A DNA stretch of 64,000 nucleotides from Gymnopilus junonius. Its lineage: Eukaryota > Basidiomycota > Agaricomycetes > Agaricales > Galerinaceae. Shown in pieces: positions 46,419-57,217 of this stretch (the first letter of the stretch is position 1; each line of letters begins with the position of its first letter). A model generated the notes under the pieces. It was not told the origin of the DNA and made no database searches. It worked only from the letters and a program-made list of their open reading frames with translations. The stretch lies in NCBI GenBank assembly GCA_015501075.1, contig JADNYJ010000082.1:62001-126000 (forward strand). Direction: 5' to 3'. The translations under genes and the position numbers were made by a program.

Positions 46419-48385
46419 ATGCCGTGGTTTCAGATTTTCCAAGACGGCCCTGAATACGAAGCCCGGAAAAGGCGGGGAAAATTTACGCCACCAGTCGTAT
46501 CACTAAAACAACTACGCGACGCTGTCCCTCACCACCTCTTCGAGCGGTCGACCACCAAAAGTCTTGCCCATATGTTCCGTCATTTTGTGATCATGTCATT
46601 TTTTACTACTTGGCTACGCGGATTGACGCGTTTACTGGGGTCGACTATCACGACCGCCGCCTCTTAACTCAATCTCTAACCCAAATCCTCTTCCGACGTG
46701 TGGTTCGGCCTAGCCTTTGGCTGCTGTATTGGGGATGGCAGGGTATTGCTTTTGCAGGTCTTGGACACTAGGTACGCAAGTGATATCGTGCTGCCGAATA
46801 TTGTCTTTCTCTAACTAGTATCCTGGACGTTTGTAGGCCACGAAGTACGTACTGAAGCGAAGTTATTAATGAAGGTCGTTTAATCTACTTATTCCAGGCT
46901 GGACACAATGCCTTGTCGTCCCATACCCTGGTTAACACCGCTATTGGGCTGACCGTTCACACCCTCGTCCTAACACCTTATTACTCATGGCGCGTTACTC
47001 ACAACACTCATCATGTATGTTTCTTTCTTCAAATACGGCCGTACCTTTTGACCCTCTTCCCTACCAGAAATCCACAAACAACATCGACCGCGACGAAACC
47101 TATGTTCCTCAGACGCGACAGGACTTCAAGCTCCCAGATGACAAAGTGACCGTCCGAATGGATTATGCTCATATTTTAGAAGAAACACCTGCCTACACAC
47201 TATTCAAACTATTCGTACGCCAGTTTTTGTGAGTCCTTGAAAATTTGAATCTCGCCTTCCTCCTGAATGCCTTGAAACGCAGCGGGTTCCAACTTTATCT
47301 TCTGTAAGATTGTTCACTTTATTTGTATGAGTATCGTTCACTCGTAAGCGAGAAGGCATAATCGGAAAGGAAATCCAAGATATCCACCAGGGACGAGTGT
47401 AAGTTCTAAAGTTCGTATTTATGAACGGAATTATCTTACCTGAGGATTTCCAGCATTACAAACCTTCATCAAAGCTATTCCGCCCAAAAGATCGTACGTG
47501 TGGCCCTAGAATGTGAATATCATCTTCTGACATTCATATAGGCCTTTCAATTTTGTTCTCGAACATCATTCTCCTCACGTTTTTAACTCTATTAATCCAT
47601 TTCAGCTATCTACACGGATGGTTTTTTCTATGGAATCACTACTTTCTACCTTGGCTTGTGAGTCTTTTTTTGGTTGAATTAATCAATAATTATTGTTGAC
47701 ACACTGGTAGTTTGCTCATAATTGGTAGGGATCGTGTATAGTCCATAGAGGGCGTTCATTAATTCCAATGCGATAGGATCGTACTTTTCACATATCTTCA
47801 ACATAGCGATCCGACAATTCCGTACTATCGAAAGGTGCGCCAGATTTTAATTAATCTGCGAAATGATGCCTAAGATCACAGAACTCCAGGACCAATGGAC
47901 CTTCGCTCGAGGTGCCCTGGCGACCGTCGATCGACCCTTATTTGGCTGGGTCGGCCGCTTCTTTCTTCATAATGTCAGTACCCCTTGAGCAGTAGATGCC
48001 TTGAGATCGCTGAAAAAGGTGCCGTAGATCAGCAGTGACCACGTCGCCCATCATTTCTTCCCAACTGTCCCATTCTGTAAGATTATCGGTCTATTAATAA
48101 CGTCAATGAAAAATAACCTGATCATCGGACATCCAACAGATAATCTGCCCGAGGTCACGAAAGCCATTAAACCCGTTCTTGGAGATTATTACAATTACGA
48201 CTCTACTGTAAGCCTCTCTCCATCACCGTCCTACCTACAATTTGTTCATACGTAAGATATAGCCAGCCTTATACGCTCTTTGGAGATCATTCACTCAATG
48301 TACATTTGTGGAACCTGAGGGCGACATTTTATTCTTCAAAAATCAATATGGTGAAGCGCTCGTCACCCCTAATTTTGAATCTTAG
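46419..48385 (+). CDS. Delta-12 (oleate) fatty acid desaturase, FAD2-like
   Basis: This membrane enzyme of the ER converts oleoyl to linoleoyl chains using a di-iron centre. The first exon starts MPWFQIFQDGPEYEARK and has LKQLRDAVPHHLFERS, typical of the family N-terminus. The histidine boxes are all present: VGHEAGHNALS (split by an intron), SWRVTHNTHH, LQHSDPTIPYYR and SDHVAHHFFPTVP. Hydrophobic spans include ILFSNIILLTFLTLLIHF. Around ten introns were followed in frame, ending LVTPNFES and TAG at 48383-48385. One break exists: the T-run at 46599-46604 has six T, while the conserved text FFYYLATRIDAF needs seven. This is either a pseudogene-making deletion or an assembly error; the rest looks intact. 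Confidence 0.88.
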
Positions 48386-48690
48386 ACGTCGATTCCGGGT
48401 TAATCCAAATGAACGTTTGGTTCTAACCTTGCCAGTAAAAGACTCGAGCCATTTCACTCGAAAAAGGGACTCTGAATGTCAAGATCCTTATAATTTCCCC
48501 AGATGTCGATGAAATGGCAACAGAAACCAGGGCTCAAGTACTCGAATACGATAAAGTCGCTCATCCCGGCCTGGCGGTATGCTATCATCGTTGTTCTTGT
48601 CGTCGTGGATATTGGCATTGCAACCTTAATTGATCCACCATCCGGCCTTCTGTGGTCCCTTCCACGATCGGGCAGAATGTGTCAATGCGT
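48386..48690. other. Downstream of desaturase, no gene seen
   Basis: Probable 3' region of the desaturase gene. A short frame (48503-48709) runs into the adjacent TIR element and has no recognised content. Confidence 0.35.
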
Positions 48691-48698
48691 CAAATACA

Positions 48699-49586
48699 AG
48701 GACCCCTGAAAGTACTCTGAAATGCCGTATCCGAAAATGACCAAAATTGCCCAGTTTTTATCCGGACAGTTTTTCCAAATTTCTATCCGGATGGCGGCTC
48801 GGGCCTTGGCCTTGGTCAATTTCTATCCGGACCCAACCTACGGCCTATCAAAAATTGCTAGTCTTTAAAAAATTTCGGTCAAAAATCGCAAAAATCGCCC
48901 TAGGGCCGCTTCTAAGTACATTAGCTATTCGTACTAGCATTAGTAGGATAGTAGAATACTGCTATGGAATGTTAAAATTGATATATGTACCTCAGAAGCA
49001 TCCTACTCATCATCACCCTCTGCAGGCGCCTTTTGTTTGAAGGCCCCTCTGACTTCATCAGGTATGGCAAGTAGACCACCGACATAGTAGCTCAACCCAA
49101 TCGGAACGTCGGCCGCTTTTTCTGGATAGGAACGACCCTTGCCAATCCATGCGTCTTTGTCGAATTCCGGAGGCCCAGAGTCACTAAGATAAATGACTTC
49201 TTCCTCCATGACTTATGGGCTGTGCGATAGAGATTCGAGAAGGGAGTCAATCAATGCCGCATCGGACCGTCTCATAAAACTTAAAGAGTAGAAAATTTAA
49301 TGGATTTGACATAATTCTGTCATTTACGAAAATAATCATGACAGTGCTGTGGTCTACTGGTTAGAATGTTGGGTACATCTACAGGTCTCTGAGTTCAATC
49401 CCTCAGTGACCCAAATTTTCATCCGGATCCGCCTCGGGGCTCCCCCGCCCAGGGTGATATCTATCCGGAATCCCGCCTCTGGGTTTTTGGCAAAAATTCA
49501 AAATTCCTATCCGGATAGCCCTATGGCATTCAAAATTTTTCTTCCAAAATCTGGTAACGGCATCTCAGAGTACTTTCAGGGGTCCT
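48699..49586. mobile_element. 888-bp TIR element with 8-bp target duplication
   Basis: The ends are inverted copies over about 29 bases, one mismatch (AGGACCCCTGAAAGTACTC at the left). CAAATACA flanks both sides (48691-48698 and 49587-49594). Interior motifs CTATCCGGA recur near both ends in inverted orientation. An 8-bp duplication suits hAT or related superfamilies, though the AGGACC end is not the usual hAT start. It contains a tRNA-like block at 49343-49413 and a minus-strand 68-codon frame (49209-49003, MEEEVIYLSDSGPPEFDK). No transposase is encoded. Confidence 0.9.
49343..49413 (+). repeat. tRNA-like block with A-box and B-box, SINE-like
   Basis: GTGGTCTACTGGTTAGAA matches the D-arm and A-box of a tRNA, and GAGTTCAATCCCTC matches a T-arm and B-box. 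A 5-bp T-stem (CTGAG/CTCAG) is visible. The acceptor stem does not pair well, so this is a tRNA-derived sequence or pseudogene rather than a working tRNA. Confidence 0.5.
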
Positions 49587-49594
49587 CAAATACA

Positions 49595-50490
49595 CCGGTA
49601 ATATCGTACTGACTATTAAAATTAAAAAAAATAGCCGGAAGTCGTTGTAATGAGGGGAGAAAGTGATATAATATAATAGCATTTTATAGCAGTCAGCGAG
49701 GTTCCTACATTGATGTACTAAAAATTTGGGGTCACAATTCAATCAGATGTTGTGCACTGTGCAGTTCGATTTGAATCGTGGATTCTCAGGCCAGTATGCC
49801 GAATGTGGGAACGTGTCCGCCACATGGGCAACCAACCCCAAAATTTCGGACTATTATACTACCATTCTCGTCATCTTCCCCTTGATCCAACCTCGTCTTC
49901 TATCTCGAAATCTGTGCGGCACTTACATTTGAGTGAACTGGTCACGATTTTGGGCTGCCGTTATTCAAAGCCAGTAAGTCCCTGCCTTTCTATTGTCGTT
50001 GTCCTTCTTAATACAGATTTCTGACATTAGGACCCCTTTCGTATAAGATATGTCTTGAAGGCAATCAGAAAGTGCCCATGTGCGGATAGGGTGTTCATAC
50101 CACCCGATCCGCAGGGCCATCTTCGATCTTGAGATAAGACCGGCTGTTTGAAGGGCTCGTCTCTCACCTTAGGGACAAAGTATTGGTCTGACCCCGACAT
50201 TTCTCCATTTCTGTTGCCAGGAATGTACGTGTCTCGAGCCTTGACAGGTATTGAATGGTCGAGGCGTTTTCATGCTCCATCTCTGGTTCTAGTTGGGGTT
50301 TACCCGTGTCAATGCGATACCATGAACATCACATTTGTCACTGACGACGTTGCTTCCGAATGAGTGCCAGATCCACCTAGATCGCCCATCGTCTAGACTG
50401 TAATCCGTGCAACCTTTTGCCTTATTTATATTCAAGGCAAGTCCTCTGATACGGACCAACAGATCTAGTCAGATCTAACCTTCCAACAGG
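49595..50490. other. Intergenic, no supported gene
   Basis: Between the TIR element and the thioesterase gene. Open frames at about 49726-50024 and 50148-50363 lack motifs. The right part probably holds the thioesterase promoter and 5' leader. Confidence 0.35.
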
Positions 50491-50759
50491 ATGGCAACAT
50501 GGGCACAATGCGTCACTTCTTTCCCAACGATCCGCAAAATGCCACTGTTTTCCTACGATGAACTTAAAAGAGTGCGCGGGATGTTTCCTTCGAATCCTAA
50601 AATACGGTTATATCCCACGTGGAAGCTGGAGAACTCCTGGCTCTCACAAGCTATCTTCGCCGAGTTAAGTTATCGAAGAATCCGTACACACGCTTCATTG
50701 TACAAGAACGCGGTCGTAGGCTCCTACATCAACTTTCTCCGTCTTCTCACACCACCCCA

Positions 50760-51661
50760 ATGTCCTCCACTAGACTGTCTGCTGCTGCCGCGACTTCATC
50801 GTTCTCGACGAGCATTGTGCCCCATGAATCTCTGCCTACTTCCTCCAGACCTCGGGCCCAATCAGGCAAAGCTTGGGTTGATCCGGCAACGCTTCCTCAC
50901 CATGATCACGAGTCGTATATAGCTGGCAACACTCCAGACTACGTCAAGCAGCTCAACTACAATACGTTCATGAATTACGGTGTTGGAGAAGAGGACTGCT
51001 TTGGTTATAAAGTTGGCAAGGCAGTCAGGTTTACGGAGGTTAGTGTGAATAGGAAGCTGGAGAGGCAAGGAAGGCTGGAGGCCACCACGGTTGCGGAGAT
51101 CGAGGTGACAAAACGTGAGTACATCTTCCTGGAATAGCTCGATATGACTTCTAATTCGGTGGAATTTGTCACAGAAATGCTTAACGGAGCCGGCATGTTA
51201 CATGGCGGTTGTGTCGCCTACCTGATCGACAAGTACGCATCGTACTAGTGCTATGTTTTTAGAGCACGCCTGACTGTCGATCGCTTCTAGCTGTTGCAGC
51301 ACACCATTGGTCGTCCTAGGCTTGGTCCAAAATGTCAACGGCGTTGGGGTTACACAATCTATGAACGTGCTCTTCCATGCCCCGGCCCCTCGGTAAGCCC
51401 CATTCCTCATCAAAGTTTTGACTACGTGCTGATAGATAATACTTCAAAACCAGGGGAACTTGTCTTCAGATTGTCAGCACATCAATCGCCCTCGGTGGAC
51501 GTGTCATGTCATCACGTTGCGAGGTCAATCACAGCTTTTCTATTTCAAGTACTTCGCACCGCCTAATTATCCCTTGCGTTTAGATACTTGATAAGGACAC
51601 GGGGCGTATGGTTGCTTCCGCGTTTCTCAGCAAAATGCAGCCTGCAGCATCTAAGCTTTGA
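50760..51661 (+). CDS. Hotdog-fold acyl-CoA thioesterase (4HBT/PaaI type)
   Basis: Five exons join in frame: 50760-51114, 51175-51232, 51291-51392, 51454-51523 and 51584-51661, giving 220 residues. Such enzymes hydrolyse acyl-CoA to free acid and CoA; small fungal members are often mitochondrial. The first ~30 residues (SSTRLSAAAATSSFSTS) are Ser/Ala-rich and could target mitochondria. The signature GAGMLHGGCVAYLID is followed by STPLVVLGLVQNVNGVG and TQSMNVLFHAPAP. After STSIALGGRVMSSRCE comes LDKDTGRMVASAF, then SKMQPAASKL. The start was chosen because upstream in-frame sequence lacks conserved text. Introns are 58-61 bases. The gene appears intact. Confidence 0.92.
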
Positions 51662-52735
51662 CCCATCTCCCTCGAAAAGTTCAAATAGGCATAATCTCAA
51701 TCACACTGTATATTAACGCACTAGACTATCATTACCGAGCATCCCCGTCATTGCCATAGAATTTCGACGGCGTCAAAAGAAAAAGTATCAAAACATCCTG
51801 GAAGCTTGATACCTTTGGACCGCGGACGTTCGTTCGAGCCCAGATGGGTGAGAAGTGTTGTGACCCAAGCAATTGTCGACTTGTCTCTGGCTTCTCATCT
51901 TCAATCACAGGCCTAAGTCCACTTATTAGTGGAATGGTCATCAATCGTTACCCTTCTCCTTCGCCTCTAGGATTCGAGAAGGAGCCTGCCACTGGTGCTC
52001 ATTACCACGGATTGACTTTTACCTCGTCCACCTCCCTACCTTGTGTCACATCTGACGGGTTTCCATGTGGATCATGCGTCGACGCGCTCTCTACGTGTAG
52101 TTAAGTTTACATTTGCATGCCAATCTTATCTGCAACATTGATTAACTCCGGTCGTTTAAACGCCTTTGCCTTCTCATAATACTCAAGAAATACTCAACAG
52201 AGCCCATTCGTAGACTTCAGTATCGGCCGGCATACACTCTAACTATCCATAACTTTAGGAAGAATTCTACCTGATTTCACCTTTAGCCTATTGCAAAATC
52301 TAAGAATACAAGAACGCGAACCCTTTGGGTCTAAGGGAAATCACACTCAAGGTGATTGAGGCAGATAAACCAGATCAGGTGATCCCAAAGGGAGTCCAGC
52401 TTGGCAACTCAAATTCCAAAGGAACAGGCCAAAAATAAGAGAAAGATAGGGAGCATAGATGTCAACCATATTGGGATTATTTAGGTGAATAGCATAGTAT
52501 TTTAGCTCCTACAGAGCTCTTATATATGTATCTATAATGTATCTACAATATTCCAGCATTAACTTCAGGAAAGGATTACTAAGAAGACTTGTTTTAGCAG
52601 GCCACTGCTAATGCATGGCAGGGATGATGCTTTTTCATTCTCCTCTGCCCACATAGACAAGCAGTGTACTGAGCCATATAATATTTAAATTTAATTTACC
52701 ATTCTCTTTGATTTATCTCTTTCATTATGTTTCTT
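51662..52735. other. Transition from gene island to repeats
   Basis: No supported gene. CpG becomes rarer rightwards; from about 52.1 kb the sequence is AT-rich repeat-like. Confidence 0.4.
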
Positions 52736-52745
52736 CAATGCTTAG

Positions 52746-53035
52746 GGAAAAGCATGGGTAACCCATGGGTATCTTGGCACTAACCCATACCTGTACCCGT
52801 CCTGACCCATACCCATAAACCCGCGGGTTTACCCTTCAAAACAAGACCAAGAACAGCCAAAACAGTTAAGAACTGAGGAAGATATGGCTGATTTAGCAAA
52901 AATTGCATATTTCAGCTATATCTCACTCAATTCTTATCCGTTTCAGATGTTCTTGGGCTTGTTTTAAAGGTCACGGGTATGGGAATCGTGACCTGTACCC
53001 GTACCCGCCAGTGCTGTACCCATGCTTTTCCCTAT
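52746..53035. mobile_element. 290-bp MITE with 10-bp direct flanks
   Basis: CAATGCTTAG flanks both sides (52736-52745 and 53036-53045). The ends pair as GGGAAAAGCATGGGTA with TACCCATGCTTTTCCC, the right end having four extra bases. The interior is rich in ACCCATACCC-type repeats. Similar GGGTATGGGT text near 53760-53830 is probably a decayed relative. Confidence 0.8.
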
Positions 53036-53082
53036 CAATGCTTAGTTACAATGCTTTTACACAAGTAAAACATCATTCTTGT

Positions 53083-53475
53083 AGAGGATGTTCTTGTGAT
53101 CCCACAGCATCTCAACATATCTGCAATCAGGATGATGGCATGCTCATTCAGCTTGGTCTGCCTCTGCAGTCAAGCTGATGGCATGCTTGTCTGGCTTTAT
53201 CCAGCATATTCTTCTGCCATGTTGTCTTTTTCTTCAACAAACCATTGGTTCTTGTTGTGGCAGTATTCTCTGTTTGTTGTTAAATTTTACTGCTTTGAAA
53301 CTTATTTTGCATGCATAAATATTAATGGGCTTGTATGGTGGAAATATGTTTTCGCAAGATGGCTGTGAATGGAGCCCTAGTGCAAGGTGGTTATATTTAG
53401 ATTCAGATTATTTTTAAATGCTGTATCTTATCCACTGATATAAGTGGCATCCCTCTGCTGCTTATATAATATAAT
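53083..53475 (+). repeat. Repeat A, copy 2 (Helitron-end-like), plus orientation
   Basis: It matches 6165-6570 in reverse complement, including the 90-codon frame (53096-53368) and hairpin H5 (53437-53468). The peptide block CININGLVWW and the final FARWL are shared by both copies. Confidence 0.65.
53437..53468 (+). repeat. Hairpin H5 of the TATATAA family
   Basis: ATATAAGTGGCATCCCTC precedes TGCTGCTTATAT; arms are partly decayed. Confidence 0.65.
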
Positions 53476-54305
53476 AAGTTGCAGGGCCACCAGACCCTTC
53501 AAGCTCTGGCACCTATTTATTTGATAGTTTTAGTACAGCTGTACCATTGTACCCCAAATCTCTTATCCTATGTATATACATGAACAACTATATCAATATC
53601 TGCATCAAAGGACCTGAACAATACTGTCATGAAAACTAGTGTTTAAAAGTCCAGTCTGGTCCAGTTTTTGGGTGCCTGAGGACCCTTAGTGATCATCACA
53701 GGTCACCCCTGGTCATTCAAGGCCTACCTGGACCATACCTAAGAAAAACCCTACCAGCTGCAAGGGTATGGGTTTTTAATGGGTATGGGTCTGGGTTAGC
53801 ATGGGTCCCATGGGTGCGAGAACCTGCAGGGGTCAGCAAGATGGGTAGTGGCAAATGAGAGGCTGTAACAGCCTCTCGAGTACTGGCGACAGGCAAAACT
53901 GCCTCACAAACCAAATGTCATACCTTACTGTTACCTTAAAAACTTATTTATAATATTACAAAGTTAGCCAGGTCCTGATGTTCAGTCAAACCTATTCAAT
54001 CAAAAAATAAAAATTGTCCAGATAGTGTTTGTCTCCCTTGACAGATGCATGGTGGTCATATTGAATGTTAATCATTGAACTTTCAATGTGATAGAAATAT
54101 GTTTGTAGGTTTAATGATGCCTGAAGTATGACTGCACTTAATTACTTGAATAGGCCTCATATATGCCATGCAGCACAATGGCCTGCACCACCAAGTCAGA
54201 TGCATTGCCTCTTCCCTCTTGATGCAATATTCCATGTAATCTATCCTCAATTTCCCTAAATCTCAATTATTTTGTTCTTGGACACATATCTTTGATTGTG
54301 AGTAC
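53476..54305. other. CpG-poor repeat debris before the helicase
   Basis: No gene recognised. It contains a GGGTATGGGT-rich piece near 53760-53830 resembling the interior of the 290-bp MITE. Confidence 0.4.
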
Positions 54306-54310
54306 CCAAA

Positions 54311-57202
54311 ATGGCTCAGAAACCACACTGGCAGGATCCTGAAGAACTCAATATGATCAATAACATCATCAAGAAAGTTATCCCAGCATGGACAGATGGT
54401 CTGCATGCAGTACAGCTAGAACTTATATCTGCTATTCTTGATGGGCAAGACATACTGTGCTGTATGGCAGCAGGTGATGGAAAATCTGCTGCTTTCTCTG
54501 TCCCAATCCTTGTGCTCTCTGAATACAACAGTCAACCTGGATTGTACTTGCATGGGCTTCTGATATGAGCTAGACCTACCAGAGTCTTGATCACACCAAC
54601 AAAAGGGCTGTCTGAGAATATAGTGTGCCTTCCTTACTACTTTCTAAACCTCTCAACTCAACTCATGTTCTTCTAGGTGGATGAGCTTTCAAAACTGAAT
54701 GTGATGGTGTTTTCATACTGCAAGGAGAATGTGACTGAAGCATGGAAGGCTGGGATTCATCTGGTAGCTCAGATCAAGGACTGCTTGAAATGGCAGGTGG
54801 TATGTGTTGACCCTGAGTATCTTCAGGATAAGGAGTAGAGAGAAATCATGGGTGATCCTGTATTCTGGACCAATGTCTTGTTCACCTACATAGATAAGGT
54901 TTGCCCAATCAATGAATGGGGACCTTCTTTCCAGCAAGCATTTGGGAACATTGGGACTTTCCTATGAGGATGCTTTCCCATGTCAATCTCTGTCATTGGC
55001 CTGCCTGCAACTCTGGAGCCTGGGATTCAGACTGTTTCTGTGTGTAAAAGTCTTGGCTTTTTTCAGGGTCACTTCAAGCTTATCCAGGGATCTAATGAGC
55101 ATCCAAATACTCAATTTAGCATTGAATTTCTTGCAAAGGGAGTCAATGGTGATACATTTCCCTATCTTCTGCCTTATCTAGCAAGCAGGCACAAAACTAT
55201 CATATACTGTTGAACTGTTGATCAGGTCTCATGCATCTTTACTTTATTATGGTGCCTTCAGCCAGCCAGAACTAATAAGCTTCATCAAGTTTATGTTTAC
55301 CACAGCATATGCCCACCAGAGTACAACAAGGAGACAATACAGCATCTAGACACTGATCCAGACTTGCAGATTGTTATTGCAACTGTGGCCTTCTCCAATG
55401 GTCTCAATGCAAAGTCTTTTCTTCATAGTCTTTTTTTTGGTTTTGGTATAACATTCAATGAGTCTTGGCAAGAGAAAGGCTGTGTTGGAAGGGATAAAGT
55501 CACTATTGAAAGAGGTGTAATTTTTGCTCCTCAGTGCATAATCAAAGAAGCTAAAAAGTACCTTTCATGTGAGGTTTGGTAATTTCTTGAATGAAAAGAT
55601 ACTCATTGACATTTAGCACTTGAATCTCCTCCTTCTGCTCAACCCAAATCTCTAAGTCATTCAAAGAAGAAACCAAAAACACCTTCTGTTCTTGACAAAT
55701 CCAAAACTTTTGTCATAATGGAAAAAATATGTTATATTTGCTGCATAAGTGATTGCTATGCCAATCCTTCATTGGATCCATCTCATCCTGGTCTTTCTGG
55801 TATGGACTGTATTGCTGCTGGCCATCACTTTCCCTGCTTGCTTTGCCTTTTGTGCCTAGAGAAAAATCTGCTTCTTTTTACTGCATCACTGTTGCCTGCT
55901 ACTGCTGAATTACCTGCCTTACTCTTGCATCCACCAGCCAAGAAAAAAATCAACATCTGAAAAGGACAAGTTAACAAAAAATGAACAGGAAACTGCAGAG
56001 GAAAAGCTTCTCAAGTTTGGCAAATCAGTCTGTCAAAGTAAATGTCATTCTGGAAGCCATGGGTATCATCCACACTCATCCTATTTCCCTTCCCACATTA
56101 TATCTTTAATTCTTGGAGCATTGCTCATTATTCATTTTCCTGCCAATCTTGAACAGATTCTGGACAATTCATGGGCACACAATTCTGGTCATAAAGTCAC
56201 TCTTTTAAATGCAGTCATTGAAATTCAAGCCTCCATTTAGTGTTTGAAGGTCTGGTTCTTTAACTGAAAATTAACTGAGACCTAACTGGACTGTAACTGC
56301 AAATAACTGGACCATGGTTAGCAGTTAGTGGGTTTTGTGACTTGACTAACCGGTTTTTGGGCAGTTAAAGGACCATATAGTGACAGGTTAGGACCGGTTA
56401 ACGCGTAGCCCTAATTATTAGCTTCAAAACGACCCCAAGATCATATTTTTAGGGTAAAAACTGACAAAGTTATGGTCAAAACCACCAAATGTTAGTCAAA
56501 ATGGTAGGTTGTATGTAATAAATTCATAACTCAGCCAATTCTTTATCAAAATTCATGATCTTTGGCTTGTTTTAATGCTTAAACGGATGCAAATAATTTA
56601 TTCTAAGTGTACAATACCAGTTACAAGTGGTTAATAGCCAGTTTAACTGAATTCAGTCCTAACCAGTTAGTAACCATGATTAACTGGTTTTGGGTGGTTA
56701 TTTGCAGTTCAGTTAGGTTATTTTGGAGAAAACCCCTAACCAGTCTTGGTCATGGTTAGAGCCTCCAGGACCCCAATAACTGGACCTAACCAGACTTTCA
56801 AACACTACCTCCATTGTTGCACAATGTCATCAATCAAAACAGCTTACTCTTGCCAAGTGATATAAAAAGTGCCAGAACATGACATTGCTCAATAATGAAG
56901 ACTCTGATAATTCTTCTTCTTCAGATGCTGATATGCCCATAGAAGCTTCAACTGAATTTACTCAACAACCATCAACCACATCCTCAAGCTGCAAGTGCCC
57001 AGCACTTGAACAAATTACCAACATGATGAAGTGTTATCAAGCTCCTTGGGCTGCTCAGCCTAGTGCAGAAGAGGTTCTACAAAGCTATAAACCACAATAT
57101 CAAACCCATTACTCTATGCATATTGATCAAGCTTTACCTGAAAGGACTGATGAAATGGAGAACAATAGTCAAAGGATGTCTCTGAGACTGAGAAATCATT
57201 GA
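54311..57202 (+). pseudogene. RecQ-like DEAD/DEAH helicase of mobile-element type, broken
   Basis: The start MAQKPHWQDPEELNMINN leads to a Q-motif-like region (WTDGLHAVQLELISAIL) and Walker A as AAGDGKSAAF (the usual T/S-GKS context). Later blocks include RVLITPTKGLSENIV, VVCVDPEYLQDKE (stop before REIMGDP), then VIGLPATLEPGIQTV and TDPDLQIVIATVAFSNGLN, which fits helicase motif V. The tail carries CCISDCYANPS, and a 3' block rich in Ser/Asp ends QRMSLRLRNH with TGA at 57200-57202. Many stops and frameshifts break it, and a 570-bp MITE interrupts it at 56238. It is convergent with the DUF6589 gene, a pairing I associate with large unclassified basidiomycete elements. Confidence 0.7.
56238..56807. 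mobile_element. 570-bp hAT-like MITE with 8-bp target duplication
   Basis: CCTCCATT flanks both sides (56230-56237 and 56808-56815). Ends TAGTGTTTGAAGGTCTGGTT and AACCAGACTTTCAAACACTA are inverted copies with one mismatch. The TAGTGTTTGAA end and 8-bp duplication suit hAT. Removing it restores NAVIEIQASIVAQCHQSKQ in the host helicase gene. The interior is rich in AACTGG and GGTTA repeats. Confidence 0.92.
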
Positions 57203-57217
57203 AGGGCTATCAACTTA

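Noticed and set aside
46720..46850. Second frameshift in the desaturase before the first histidine box
   Set aside because: An intron with donor GTCTTG and acceptor CTAACTAG gives VSWTFVGHEAGH in frame, so no second break is needed.
49343..49413. Functional tRNA gene
   Set aside because: D- and T-arm motifs are present, but the acceptor stem does not pair.
50491..50922. 143-codon frame overlapping the thioesterase 5' end
   Set aside because: It is in a different frame from the conserved thioesterase exon and shows no family features.
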